Notes: generated by a model not told the origin, from the sequence alone. A DNA stretch of 37,234 nucleotides from an uncultured Clostridia bacterium (GCA_945875335.1 CAMCKD010000008.1:1-37234); one strand, 5' to 3'. Numbered from the stretch's first letter, positions 7,900 through 16,605 are shown. Made by a program: numbers and translations.

Positions 7900-8033
7900 T
7901 TCGTCATTCCTTTCTGGTTTGAATGATTCGCTGTGGTAAATTTTTGAGAATTGGCCGGGGGCCAGCAAAGCTTCCGGGTTGGAGGTCTGTTTCTTCACTG
8001 GCTCCCCAAGGACACGGGGCGCTTTTTCATCCA
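7900..8033. other. Gap between adhesin and major pilin genes
   Basis: These 134 bp hold only the major pilin ribosome-binding site. The frame of the pilin stays open through it, but the encoded residues have no signal-peptide character and no ribosome-binding site. I see no terminator or clear promoter, so the pilin is probably expressed from the operon promoter, though an unrecognised internal promoter is possible. Confidence 0.5.
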
Positions 8034-11000
8034 TCAGCGTTCCCCCTTCCTGCGCTTTTTCACCAGGCCAAGGCAAGCCCCAATGGATACAGCCAGCCCC
8101 GCCACGGTGAACATCCCCGTCCCCGCCCCGCCAGTATTGGGGAGGGTGTAGGTTGGGTTGTCCAAGACCTTGTTGGTAACCGTAATCGTGCCTTGCTGGA
8201 TGCCTTCATTATTTTCATAGGAGGCCTGGAAATTTGCATTCGGTTCCTCTACCACATAATAGTAGTAGCTGACGGTATTGCCATTTTTGTCCGAACCGGT
8301 CAGGGGCAGATCGGTGAAGGTGTGAGTCCAGTTGTTTGTGTTATCCAAAGTGACGGTTTTCACCAGCGTACCTTCAGGTACAGCAGGCGTGCTCCCCTGG
8401 GTTGTCTTCTGATAGAGGGAAACAGAAACCGAACCGCCCGGATTTGTCAGAGCAGCTCCATTTTTGTCCTGCCACTGCTTGTCCACCTGGATGGAGGTCG
8501 TGGGGGCTTTGGTGTTCGTGACGATGATGGAATTGCCGATTTTGTTCAAATCAATGGCATTTGTCAGCGAGAAGCCCTCAGGTACGGCCATCGTTTTGCT
8601 CCCGGAGAAGTAGAAATAGTATTCTGAAACGGGTGTCTGTAGTAAATAGCCGAAAGGCGCTTTTGTTTCCACCATTTTATAGAGGACGTCGGTTTCATAA
8701 ACACGCTGCTGCTTTGCCGCGTCCCCCTGTACGATGGTAATCGCACCATTCTTGTCTGTCGTGTCCGTCCATTTGTACTCCCAACTGCCAGTTGTCACTC
8801 CCTCAGTTGTCGTCACACGATAGGCAGAGATTGAGAACTTCGCTCCTTCCAAGTACAGACCGTTGTTCGTCGCGTCGACCTTCGTAAGCGTCAGGAGGGA
8901 AGAGGAAGAAGTGATGCCGCCAATGGTGGACTGGTTCTGCCATTTTTGGGCTTCATCTGATTGTACAATGTCTTGATACCCCGTCCCCTGAAGCGTTGCC
9001 GTGTTGCTCACACCCAGAATAAACGTAACTCCATCCGGCGCATCGGAGGACACATTATAGGTGTACTTCAACACAAGCGGAGTCTCATCAGGAATCGTCA
9101 CGGTCAATGTATTCTTTGCCCGAAAACTGTTATCTTGGGTAGCATACGTCCAAAGCCAATCCGAGCCGGCGACTTTCTGATCATTTTTGACACCATCGTA
9201 GTGCGTCAACTGAACACTGCCCGGATCCAGAGAGATCTTGAGATTGACATGCTGCCCACCGGGCCATAGCTGCATGTTGTACTCCAATACATCAACCAGT
9301 TCCTGTTTTTTACTTTCTGGATTTGAATCCAAATCTTTTCCATCGGGATTGATGATGATTGTGTAGGTCAGATAACGTGCATCGTTGTCCCACTGGCCGG
9401 TCTTGCTCACAGCCTTCGTTTGCGGGGCCTGATAAGTCCAGTTCTGGGTCTGGCTGGAAGAGCCGATGTCCGTATCATCCAGCTGCATTGTAACGTTGTT
9501 GGTCAGTTCCTTGGTGCCGGTCACGTTCTGTGCATCCGTAACACTGCAATTGAACGTGAGGTTGAATTCCATTCCGTCAGAAAGACGCTGTCCCGAATCC
9601 TTATGGGAGATGTCCAGCCTAATCGTACCATTCTCATAACTGCCGGAAACGGCATAGGTGTTGGTATTGTCCATGCCGGAAATCTTGCCGTCGTTCCCAA
9701 TGGTCAATTCAACCGCCGTGTTGTTCCAGGAGGCCAAGAGCAGGCTGTCCAGGGTCACACCCTGGGGGAGGGTGTCCACAAGGGTGAGCTTCTGATTGTT
9801 GGCTCCCGCTTTTGCCTTCACCTTCCAGGTTAAGCTGCCTGGGCTGCTGACAGTGGAGGGACCAGTCTGTCCGTCGCCGTCGGTTTTTTGGACGCTGGGC
9901 TTATAGTAGGTATACTGTGCACTACTCTGTCTTCTGTCCGCATCAACCATATTATAAAACGTGATTTGGTCACTTGCCGCGGTGGAGAGATCGGCAGTCG
10001 TGGAGTAGGTGAATGTCAGCTTGGTGGCGCCCTCCGGGGGAATCAAGTCTTCTGCAAGCGTGATGGTAAAGCCCTGATATCCCTCTCCTCCGCTGGTAAA
10101 CACAATAGCATCAGACAACGAGACCGTTCCCTTGGGAACTCCCGTATCATCCGTCCAGGTCATTTGGGCGATTTTCTGGGCTTCGGTCATCCACTGGGCT
10201 GCACCGGAATTGCCCCACTGGTTTTTGGTAACATCATCCGTAATGATCGTCCCCTTGGCCAGTCCGCCCTCGGGAACGGTCAGGGTCACGGTCCAGGGAA
10301 TGGTGAGGGTATTGCCATCCACTGTCCCCTGCCCCGCAGTCTTAGCGATTTGGCCGGAACCGGGAACTGTAACGTCTGCGGTTTTTGGAATCTTCTTGCC
10401 ATTCACGGTGAGCTTTGCCTCATTATGAACGATCCTGTTGCTCCACTGTTGGAGATGATTTGTGGAGTAGGTGATGATGTACTGATTGGTGTTGACCGTG
10501 GTTTCTCCAATGGCATTGAAGATGATTTTGGTTACATATCCATTTTCATCTTGCTGGATTGTGATTTCTCCATCCGAAACGCTGGCATTGTTCTGGTCCA
10601 CAATACTGATTTGGTCAGCCTTCAATGTACTCAGCATTTCATCCGTGAGTTCTGCTCCGGCGATGTCCTTATGGTTGTCGTTGACCGTAACCGTCCAGTT
10701 GATTTTCTTGTTATAGGAGTCGTAATCACTGCCGGTCTTGGTAATGTTCGCATCTTCGAATTGAATTGTTTTTTCTGCGGGAACAGGCAGTCCCACGACT
10801 CCCTCACGAGGAGTAAGGAGGGCTCGATTGGTCACAGGAGGAACCGGCGAACCACCCTCAGCTGTTGGGGCATCCGTTGAATACATGATGGTATATTTCG
10901 TCCGATTTTCCCCTCCCTCAGCGGGAGCGTGGAAGGTGATTCCGGTGATCTTTCCATCAACCTGGACGAAATCATAGCCTGTATTCGGTTCGATGGTGAG

Positions 11001-13580
11001 AGCACCTTGATCCAGTTTGGTGAACACATCATCCGTCAGTGTTGCGCCTGCAATGTCCAGTTCTCCTGCATTGACGGTGATGACCCAGTCCAGCTTTTTC
11101 GTTACGGGGTTCTGACCACCATCCTTACTAAGCTGAACGCCGCTGACGGTCACAGTGGCGTCGGCTTCCTTCTTATCGTTTGGATTGTCCTTGTCGGGAA
11201 CCAAAGTTGCTTTGTTCGTCTTTGTCGTTCCATTCCAGGTTTCCGTATACGGAGTATAATAGGTAATGGTATAGGTGTTTTTGTTCACGCCGTTTTCGAC
11301 CGGGATAAAGGTTATCTTTCCATTGGCAGCGTCAACGTTGATATTATTCTTTGGGTCGATGATAATATCCTGCGAAGAATCCTGAACCTCTTTCAGCATA
11401 TCATCCGTGAACTCTGCTTTAGAAAGATCCTGTTCGTTGGTATTCAGCGTGACCGTCCACTTGAGATATTTTCCCTCTTTGTCCGAAGCGATTTCGCCAT
11501 TCTTGGTGACGGTATAGGAAAAATCCTTACTGATGTTGGTGGACGTATTCGCGGAGTCGGTAACGGTCTGCCCCTTATTCGCATCTGTTGCAGTGACGGA
11601 GACTGTGTTTTTGGGGGAAATCTGCGCCACCGCCTGGTCCGTGATGGGGTAGAAATAGGTGATTCGGTAGACTTCACCGGCAATACATGGGGTATTATTA
11701 CCATCCACTGCTTCCCGAGCGCTCAGCCCGGGCAGAGACATGCTCAGTGTCCCGCCGCTGTTAGAATGCGGCACATCCGATACAGAAGTCCAGTCATTTA
11801 AATCCTGACTCCAGCCGGAATAGTAATTCGTCGTTCCCTTCTCAACAGAAATCGTCGGATCTCCCAATGTCAGGCCAGTAATGTCTGTCATGGTGTCCGC
11901 CAGGCTGATGGGGTTCGGAGTGCCTTTGGTGGTACGGACATAAACTGTATAGGTCAGCTTGTCCTCCTGCTGCTGCCAACCTCCTGCTTTGCTGACATCA
12001 ATGTTGTAGTTCTCTGTGGTGGTTTTATCCGGGTATTCAACAGGAAGGGAAATCGGCAGCTCGTAGCCGCTCTCGCCGAATTTGAGCTTATCTCCATTCC
12101 TGTCAGACGCCGAGAACTCATATGCATAGTTAATATAGCCCTCAACGGACTTATCCGTGCCAACGGCCACATTCTTTTGCACATAGTCTTCCGTAAATGA
12201 TGCATGAACCGTATAGGTGTTATCAGCGTTTTTGACAAAACTGTAGGTACCAGCCGGTTTACCGGCCTTATCTTTCAGCGTCTGATTCTTATTCAACAAC
12301 CCATCCGGGATGATAACCCCCTTAGGATAGGTGTATGTATAGTCCGTATTGGGCAATACTGCTTTTTCGCTCTCTTTTCCGGGGAAAGAGAAGGTGATTT
12401 GCACAAATGCAGAAAAGGTATTCTTCTCGGCGTTATACTTGACGCCGGTGGCAGAAAAGCCATTCTCGACAAGCGGGATGGTGCCCCCTGCCATCAGCAT
12501 AATACCAGAATAGGTACCCGCTTCTCCTTCGGCGGCGGGGGCATTGAAGGTCACGGGGTCGCCGATTGCCAACAGGTCTTCAAAGAAGGCATAGCAATCC
12601 TCCGTATGCACATGTTCCTCGCTCTCTTCTTCGCAGAGCAGGACGAAACAGGCTGCTTCCGCGGAGGTGGGGTCGGACCAATCGACCAGGTCTTCGGAAA
12701 GGAGATAGCAGTCCTGGGAATGGATGTGGTCTTCCTCCTGGTTTCCGCAGATGAGATAATAACCTTCCTCCTCCGCTGCGGTGGGGTCTGTCCAATCGAC
12801 CTTGGGGACGCCCGCTTCCACATTGGGGTTGATCACATTCTGATTCTGCAAAAATGCCTCAGGGGTGCTGACGCATTCATCGGTGTGGATATGCGCTTCC
12901 TTTTCGCAGGTGCGAATATAGCAATCCTCCGTGTGGCGGTGCTCAGGAATGTCCTCCTGTTCGCAAATCAGCTTCGGCTCAAAGTCAGAAGGGTAGCATT
13001 CCTCGGTATGGGTGTGGCCTTCGGTTTCTTCCAGGGTGCAGGTGAGGGCCTGCTGCTCTTCATAGCATTCCTCGGTGTGGGTATGTCCGGCGGTTTCCTC
13101 CAGGGTGCAGGTGAGGGCGCCGTCGGTATAGCAGCTTTCCCCATGGGCGTGGGGCTCGCACGCACTCTGGCCGCAGATCAGGACATTCTGCAGCCCATAG
13201 CAGCCCTCCGAATGGGCATGGGACTCACACTGGCTCAGACCGCAGATGGGCTGGGCGCTGGAATAGCAGTCGTCGGTATGATGATGGATGGTGCGCTCTT
13301 CCAGAGGGCAGATCAGCTCCTCCTCTTCGTAGCATTCCTCGGTATGGGTATGGGAGAAATACTCCTGCTTGCCGCAGGTGAGCTGGCAGCACTCCTCCGT
13401 ATGGGTATGCGCCTCCATACCGCAGCTCAGGCCCTCTGTCTCCATGGTAATCGCCGGCAGAATCAGGGCGTAGGTGGTGCAGAACACCACCAGGGCGGCG
13501 ACAAACGTGACGACGGAGCGCCAGATGTTATTTCTTCTTCTGCGTTCAGCGAATTTGCTGACATGATGAAGATCACTCAT
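8034..13580 (-). CDS. Giant LPNTG surface adhesin with N-terminal Cys/His repeats (probable pilus tip or fibre protein)
   Basis: This 1848-residue protein is cell-wall anchored. A basic ERRRRNNIWR segment precedes a hydrophobic export segment (about 20-45, ending YALILPAITMET). Residues 53-330 hold eleven repeats of the form C-x(n)-H-x-H-x3-C, most ending in Tyr (for example LTCTLEETEGHTHTEECY). After a beta-rich region come at least four tandem modules of about 130 residues (about 686-815, 816-945, 946-1073 and from 1076), each with a W(T/V)xTVN strand and a (L/I)TDDxx turn. A SpaA-type domain (LLTLTKVDATNNG... VETKAPFGYLL) and a Cna_B domain (IQVDKQWQDKNG... VVEEPNANF) follow, then LPNTG at 1813-1817, a membrane helix and KKRRKGER. 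The modular part is visibly less GC-rich than the flanking genes. Adhesion and metal binding are inferences. Confidence 0.92.
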   Translation of the reverse strand: MSDLHHVSKFAERRRRNNIWRSVVTFVAALVVFCTTYALILPAITMETEGLSCGMEAHTHTEECCQLTCGKQEYFSHTHTEECYEEEELICPLEERTIHHHTDDCYSSAQPICGLSQCESHAHSEGCYGLQNVLICGQSACEPHAHGESCYTDGALTCTLEETAGHTHTEECYEEQQALTCTLEETEGHTHTEECYPSDFEPKLICEQEDIPEHRHTEDCYIRTCEKEAHIHTDECVSTPEAFLQNQNVINPNVEAGVPKVDWTDPTAAEEEGYYLICGNQEEDHIHSQDCYLLSEDLVDWSDPTSAEAACFVLLCEEESEEHVHTEDCYAFFEDLLAIGDPVTFNAPAAEGEAGTYSGIMLMAGGTIPLVENGFSATGVKYNAEKNTFSAFVQITFSFPGKESEKAVLPNTDYTYTYPKGVIIPDGLLNKNQTLKDKAGKPAGTYSFVKNADNTYTVHASFTEDYVQKNVAVGTDKSVEGYINYAYEFSASDRNGDKLKFGESGYELPISLPVEYPDKTTTENYNIDVSKAGGWQQQEDKLTYTVYVRTTKGTPNPISLADTMTDITGLTLGDPTISVEKGTTNYYSGWSQDLNDWTSVSDVPHSNSGGTLSMSLPGLSAREAVDGNNTPCIAGEVYRITYFYPITDQAVAQISPKNTVSVTATDANKGQTVTDSANTSTNISKDFSYTVTKNGEIASDKEGKYLKWTVTLNTNEQDLSKAEFTDDMLKEVQDSSQDIIIDPKNNINVDAANGKITFIPVENGVNKNTYTITYYTPYTETWNGTTKTNKATLVPDKDNPNDKKEADATVTVSGVQLSKDGGQNPVTKKLDWVITVNAGELDIAGATLTDDVFTKLDQGALTIEPNTGYDFVQVDGKITGITFHAPAEGGENRTKYTIMYSTDAPTAEGGSPVPPVTNRALLTPREGVVGLPVPAEKTIQFEDANITKTGSDYDSYNKKINWTVTVNDNHKDIAGAELTDEMLSTLKADQISIVDQNNASVSDGEITIQQDENGYVTKIIFNAIGETTVNTNQYIITYSTNHLQQWSNRIVHNEAKLTVNGKKIPKTADVTVPGSGQIAKTAGQGTVDGNTLTIPWTVTLTVPEGGLAKGTIITDDVTKNQWGNSGAAQWMTEAQKIAQMTWTDDTGVPKGTVSLSDAIVFTSGGEGYQGFTITLAEDLIPPEGATKLTFTYSTTADLSTAASDQITFYNMVDADRRQSSAQYTYYKPSVQKTDGDGQTGPSTVSSPGSLTWKVKAKAGANNQKLTLVDTLPQGVTLDSLLLASWNNTAVELTIGNDGKISGMDNTNTYAVSGSYENGTIRLDISHKDSGQRLSDGMEFNLTFNCSVTDAQNVTGTKELTNNVTMQLDDTDIGSSSQTQNWTYQAPQTKAVSKTGQWDNDARYLTYTIIINPDGKDLDSNPESKKQELVDVLEYNMQLWPGGQHVNLKISLDPGSVQLTHYDGVKNDQKVAGSDWLWTYATQDNSFRAKNTLTVTIPDETPLVLKYTYNVSSDAPDGVTFILGVSNTATLQGTGYQDIVQSDEAQKWQNQSTIGGITSSSSLLTLTKVDATNNGLYLEGAKFSISAYRVTTTEGVTTGSWEYKWTDTTDKNGAITIVQGDAAKQQRVYETDVLYKMVETKAPFGYLLQTPVSEYYFYFSGSKTMAVPEGFSLTNAIDLNKIGNSIIVTNTKAPTTSIQVDKQWQDKNGAALTNPGGSVSVSLYQKTTQGSTPAVPEGTLVKTVTLDNTNNWTHTFTDLPLTGSDKNGNTVSYYYYVVEEPNANFQASYENNEGIQQGTITVTNKVLDNPTYTLPNTGGAGTGMFTVAGLAVSIGACLGLVKKRRKGER
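12591..13424 (-). repeat. Eleven-copy Cys/His repeat region within the adhesin gene
   Basis: Codons 53-330 of the adhesin encode eleven H-x-H-(T/S/G)-x2-C units, such as HTHTEECY, HAHSEGCY, HRHTEDCY, HIHSQDCY and HVHTEDCY. Nearly all are preceded, usually 6-9 residues earlier, by another cysteine in an LxC context. The pattern of two Cys and two His per unit could bind a metal such as zinc. Two adjacent units near residues 158-196 are almost identical, suggesting recent duplication. Confidence 0.9.
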
Positions 13581-13611
13581 CGGTAATCCTCCCCCTCAAA
13601 ATCCCAACATT

Positions 13612-14193
13612 TTATTCAACCGGGCCAAAGCAGCCCAGGGGCCAGACGCGATAGAGAATGCGGCCCACGATCTGTTCTTCAAAAACGCAGCCCACGGTGC
13701 TGCTGCGGCTATCCACCGAGGTGGCACGATGGTCACCGATCACGAACACCCGGCCATCCGGCACCTGGTAGGGCAGCTTGATATCGCACTCGCCGAAGGC
13801 CTTTTCCGTCAGATAGGGTTCCTCCAGCAGTTGGCCGTTGACATACACATTGCCCTCCTCGTCCAGGTTGACCCACTCGCCCTCGAAGGCAATGACACGT
13901 TTGACCAATATCTTGTTATTATAGTAAAAGCTGATGATGTCCCCCCGGTCAAAGTCCATATCCTTGACGGAGACGACGATATCCCCTTCGCTGAGGGAAG
14001 GGGTCATGGAGCTGCCATAGATGCGCAGCACCGGCAGCAGCAGCGTTGCAACCAGGACGGCAACCGCCGCCACGGTAAGCAGAATGTAGATCGTGCTGCG
14101 AACCACGCTGTGGTAGCGCTGGCGGTAACGGACCCGCTTCAGCTCCGCCCGGAGGCTTTCCAGCCCGGGATTGACCAGATTTTTCTTCTTCAT
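13612..14193 (-). CDS. lepB: Signal peptidase I of the pilus operon
   Basis: This 193-residue type I signal peptidase has one N-terminal membrane helix (about 33-55) after a basic cytoplasmic segment. The catalytic Ser62 lies in YGSSMTPSLSEGD and the general base Lys98 in ILVKRVIAFEG. The conserved VIGDHRATSVDSR segment (box E) follows. The Ser-Lys dyad and the GDxRxxSxDSR box make it the ordinary bacterial (P-) type rather than the SipW/ER type. Position within the operon, 3 bp after the coiled-coil gene and 31 bp before the adhesin, suggests that it processes the pilins and adhesin. It could also serve general secretion. Confidence 0.93.
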   Translation of the reverse strand: MKKKNLVNPGLESLRAELKRVRYRQRYHSVVRSTIYILLTVAAVAVLVATLLLPVLRIYGSSMTPSLSEGDIVVSVKDMDFDRGDIISFYYNNKILVKRVIAFEGEWVNLDEEGNVYVNGQLLEEPYLTEKAFGECDIKLPYQVPDGRVFVIGDHRATSVDSRSSTVGCVFEEQIVGRILYRVWPLGCFGPVE

Positions 14194-14196
14194 GGA

Positions 14197-14691
14197 TTAC
14201 CTTCTGTTCCGCAGGCGGCCAAGCATCCCCTGGGGAGCGGCGGGCTCCTCCGCCACGGGGACGGGCTCCGGCTGGGTCTGCTGCCGCGCCTGGGCCAGGA
14301 GGCGGTCGCATTCGACCCGGGTCTGGCGCTCCATCTCCTCGCACTCCGCCTGGGCCCTTTTCAGCCGCTGGGCACATTCCTCCGAGGTCTGCTGCAAAAG
14401 CAGCTGGGACTGCTCCTTTGCCTGGGCCAGAAGCTGCTCCGCCTGCTGCTGCCTGGCGGCGATGCTCTCCAAATACCGGTCGGCAGCGTCCTGGGCCTGG
14501 GTGAATACACCGCTGAGCTTGACGGCGGCCTCTGCGATGGAACCGGCCTGCTCCAAGTCGATGACCCGCTGGGCCAGTTTCTGCTCCAGCTGGGCGTTTT
14601 GGGCAGCCAGGCGTTCATTTTCCTCGGTCTGTTCAATGAGCAGTTCCAGCAGCTCCACCCGTTTTAACTTTTTGGCATCCTTGTTGGTCAC
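14197..14691 (-). CDS. Coiled-coil protein, first gene of the pilus operon, function unknown
   Basis: I place the start at the GTG at 14691, six bases after GGGAGG; the frame stays open further upstream but would run through the promoter. The 164-residue product begins VTNKDAKKLKRVELLELLIE. It continues as a long heptad-rich helix (NERLAAQNAQLEQKLAQRV, then AAVKLSGVFTQAQDAADRYL and a Gln/Ala/Glu-rich stretch to about residue 140) and ends with a Pro-rich tail, MLGRLRNRR. There is no signal peptide or membrane helix, so it should be cytoplasmic. Similar proteins with the LEQAGSIAEA-type motif occur beside signal peptidase and pilin genes in Clostridia, to my knowledge without an assigned role. 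It might organise the secretion or sortase site. Confidence 0.85.
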   Translation of the reverse strand: MTNKDAKKLKRVELLELLIEQTEENERLAAQNAQLEQKLAQRVIDLEQAGSIAEAAVKLSGVFTQAQDAADRYLESIAARQQQAEQLLAQAKEQSQLLLQQTSEECAQRLKRAQAECEEMERQTRVECDRLLAQARQQTQPEPVPVAEEPAAPQGMLGRLRNRR

Positions 14692-14746
14692 GGCGCGCCT
14701 CCCTGCCCTGCCGGAAACGCCGGAGGGACAATTCTGATTTCCTTCT

Positions 14747-14775
14747 ATCGTAACACGGTCATATGGGTGTGTCAA
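14747..14775 (-). promoter_or_regulatory. Promoter of the pilus operon
   Basis: Read on the minus strand, TTGACA (14770-14775) and TACGAT (14747-14752) are separated by exactly 17 bp. Transcription should start near 14740, leaving a leader of about 50 nt before the GTG at 14691. This near-consensus housekeeping promoter settles the start of the first gene. Confidence 0.85.
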
Positions 14776-15201
14776 CGCAATCGGTGACATTTTGTAATTT
14801 TTTGCAATTTTTTGTGCACACTGCTGAAATAGAATAAAAAAAGCCCACACATTCATCGGTATGCGTCGGCAGATGGGTGGGTCGGTGACCCCCTATCGTT
14901 TTGCGTCCCCTCTTCCCAAAGGGGCTGCGGGCATATTCAAAATGTAAGTGCATTTATTGGAATTATACAATTTTTGCCAGCAGAAAGTCAAGCGTTTTCC
15001 TAAAAAAATGGCACAAAAAACGTTATCGTAATTTGTATATTACTTCCAAATACAGAGCGTAAGGATTTGAGCGGCGCTTTATCGCACCAGTCACTGTAGG
15101 GGACTACGATAAACAACAATTTTTAAGCGTTACAGGCTGCTGCATTGGCGTTGTGAAAGAAAAGGCCATCGCTTCCTAAAAAAGTTTCCCGGAAAAAGGG
15201 C
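14776..15201. other. Divergent intergenic region between pilus operon and pheS leader
   Basis: About 425 bp without a gene. On the minus strand at 14837-14880 a CCCAC...GTGGG pair followed by CTTTTTTTATT resembles a weak terminator upstream of the pilus promoter. The stretch 14940-15050 is AT-rich. At 15092-15122 a truncated family C repeat end (CACTGTAGGGGA) is joined to a solitary family A end. I see no supported coding sequence. Confidence 0.6.
15092..15122. repeat. Composite remnant of two repeat families
   Basis: CACTGTAGGGGA at 15092-15103 matches the left end of the family C elements at 20995 and 37139. After 7 bp the sequence AAACAACAATTT (15111-15122) is the exact terminal inverted repeat of the family A elements. 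A comparable junction occurs at 34109-34147. Confidence 0.65.
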
Positions 15202-15230
15202 TTGCATATTTTCTTTGAATATGTTAATAT
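15202..15230 (+). promoter_or_regulatory. Promoter of the pheST T-box leader
   Basis: TTGCAT (15202-15207), a 17-bp spacer and TAATAT (15225-15230). Transcription is expected near 15237, immediately upstream of the T-box leader. Confidence 0.75.
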
Positions 15231-15236
15231 AGCTTC

Positions 15237-15503
15237 AATATGCCGAAATGCTGCGATTGGGCTGCCTTGTATTGGTTTGCGTTTGACAGAGAGAGCGGGA
15301 GGGTGGAATCCGCTTGCGTGCAATGCCGGGCTTTCTCCCAGGAGCTGCCGCCTGAACATGAAAAGTAGGGCCGGACGGGTGATGCCGTTATCCATCATGG
15401 GCGTGGATGCGCCTGAGAGCTGCACCGTTTTGGCGGTGAATTGCGGGTGGTACCGCGGAAGGATTGCCTTTCGTCCCGATTTTGGGATGATGGGCTTTTT
15501 TGT
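15237..15503 (+). ncRNA. T-box leader controlling pheST
   Basis: The leader carries the invariant T-box GGGTGGTACCGCG at 15445-15457. A terminator hairpin follows (CGTCCC at 15472-15477 with GGGATG at 15484-15489, extended outward by GCC/GGC) with a T run at 15495-15501. Upstream, GACAGAGAGAGCGGGAGGGTGG and GAACATGAAAAGTAGG match the conserved stem I regions. Uncharged tRNA binding should stabilise the antiterminator and allow pheST transcription. From the downstream genes the cognate tRNA should be tRNA-Phe; I could not assign the specifier codon with certainty. Confidence 0.92.
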
Positions 15504-15548
15504 TGCCATCCTGTAAAATCTTATGTAAACCTTTTAGGAGGAAAGAAC

Positions 15549-16592
15549 ATGAAACAACAACTGGAATCCATTCGCCAGGCGGCAATGGCAGCCCTGGAAA
15601 ACGCTGCCACCCCCGCCGATCTGGAAGAGCTGCGGGTCAAGCTGCTGGGCAAAAAGGGCGAGCTCACCGCCGTGCTGAAGCAGATGGGCAAGCTCTCCGC
15701 TGAGGAGCGGCCCGTGATGGGTCAGCTGGCCAACAACGTCCGCGCCGCCATTGAGGAAAAGCTGGAACAGCGGAAAACCGCCGTCCACGCCGCCGTGCTG
15801 GAGGCCAAGCTGGCTGCCGAGTCCATCGACGTGACCATTCCCGGGGACGAAATTGAGATCGGCCATCAGCACCCCATGAACCAGGTGCTGCAGCAGATCA
15901 AGGACATCTTCGTGGGTCTGGGCTACCAGGTGGTGGAGGGCCCGGAGGTGGAGCTGGCGGACTACAATTTCACCCGGCTGAACATTGAAGAGGGCCACCC
16001 CTCCCGGGACCGCAGCGACACCTTCTACTTCACCGATGACGACAGCGTGCTGCTGCGCACCCAGACCAGCCCCATGCAGATTCGGGTGATGGAGAACGCC
16101 AAGCCCCCCATCTGCATTCTGGCCCCCGGACGGGTGTTCCGCAAGGACGAGGCCGACGCCACCCACTCCCCCATGTTCCACCAGATCGAGGGTCTGGTGG
16201 TGGACGAAAACATCACCATGGGCGACTTGAAGGGTGCGTTAATCTCCTGCATGCGGAAGATTTACGGCGAGGACGCGGTGATGCGGTTCCGGCCCCACCA
16301 CTTCCCCTTCACCGAGCCCAGCTGTGAGATGGACATGCAGTGCCACAAGTGCCACGGCACCGGCGAAATTGACGGCGCCGTCTGCTCCACCTGCCACGGC
16401 GAGGGCTGGATCGAGCTGCTGGGCGCCGGTATGGTGCACCCAGCCGTGCTGGAAAACTGCGGCATCGACTCCACCAAGTATTCCGGCTTTGCCTTCGGCA
16501 TGGGCCTGGAACGGATGGCCATGGGCAGACTGAAAATCACCGACCTGCGTCTGATCTTCGACAACGACGTGCGGTTCCTGAACCAGTTCTAA
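15549..16592 (+). CDS. pheS: Phenylalanyl-tRNA synthetase alpha subunit
   Basis: This 347-residue class II synthetase subunit attaches Phe to tRNA-Phe as an alpha2beta2 enzyme. It starts at ATG 15549 behind TTAGGAGGAAAG. An N-terminal coiled coil precedes the catalytic core with motif 2-like VFRKDEADATHSPMFHQIEGL. Motif 3 is GFAFGMGLERMAM. Between motifs 2 and 3 it has two CxxC pairs in CHKCHGTGEIDG and CSTCHGEGW, a likely zinc knuckle larger than in many PheS. It is preceded by the T-box leader and followed after 13 bp by pheT. Confidence 0.97.
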   Translation: MKQQLESIRQAAMAALENAATPADLEELRVKLLGKKGELTAVLKQMGKLSAEERPVMGQLANNVRAAIEEKLEQRKTAVHAAVLEAKLAAESIDVTIPGDEIEIGHQHPMNQVLQQIKDIFVGLGYQVVEGPEVELADYNFTRLNIEEGHPSRDRSDTFYFTDDDSVLLRTQTSPMQIRVMENAKPPICILAPGRVFRKDEADATHSPMFHQIEGLVVDENITMGDLKGALISCMRKIYGEDAVMRFRPHHFPFTEPSCEMDMQCHKCHGTGEIDGAVCSTCHGEGWIELLGAGMVHPAVLENCGIDSTKYSGFAFGMGLERMAMGRLKITDLRLIFDNDVRFLNQF

Positions 16593-16605
16593 GGAGGAAG
16601 CGGAC

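Noticed and set aside
7900..8076. A longer major pilin starting at the ATG at 8076
   Set aside because: It would add 59 residues ahead of a perfect signal peptide and overlap the adhesin gene. The ATG at 7899 has the ribosome-binding site and the signal peptide.
9888..10880. Long plus-strand open frames opposite the giant adhesin (for example 330 codons here and 460 codons at 12204-13586)
   Set aside because: The minus-strand adhesin frame is continuous with export signal, repeats and sorting motif. The plus-strand frames show no signals of their own and mirror its codon pattern.
14692..14856. A longer version of the coiled-coil protein starting at 14856
   Set aside because: The extension runs through the -10 and -35 boxes at 14747-14775. 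The GTG at 14691 has a good ribosome-binding site.
16324..16420. A DnaJ-like zinc finger insertion in pheS as a possible domain fusion
   Set aside because: PheS proteins of Firmicutes carry a comparable Cys-rich knuckle between motifs 2 and 3. Here it is slightly longer but in frame and in the expected place.
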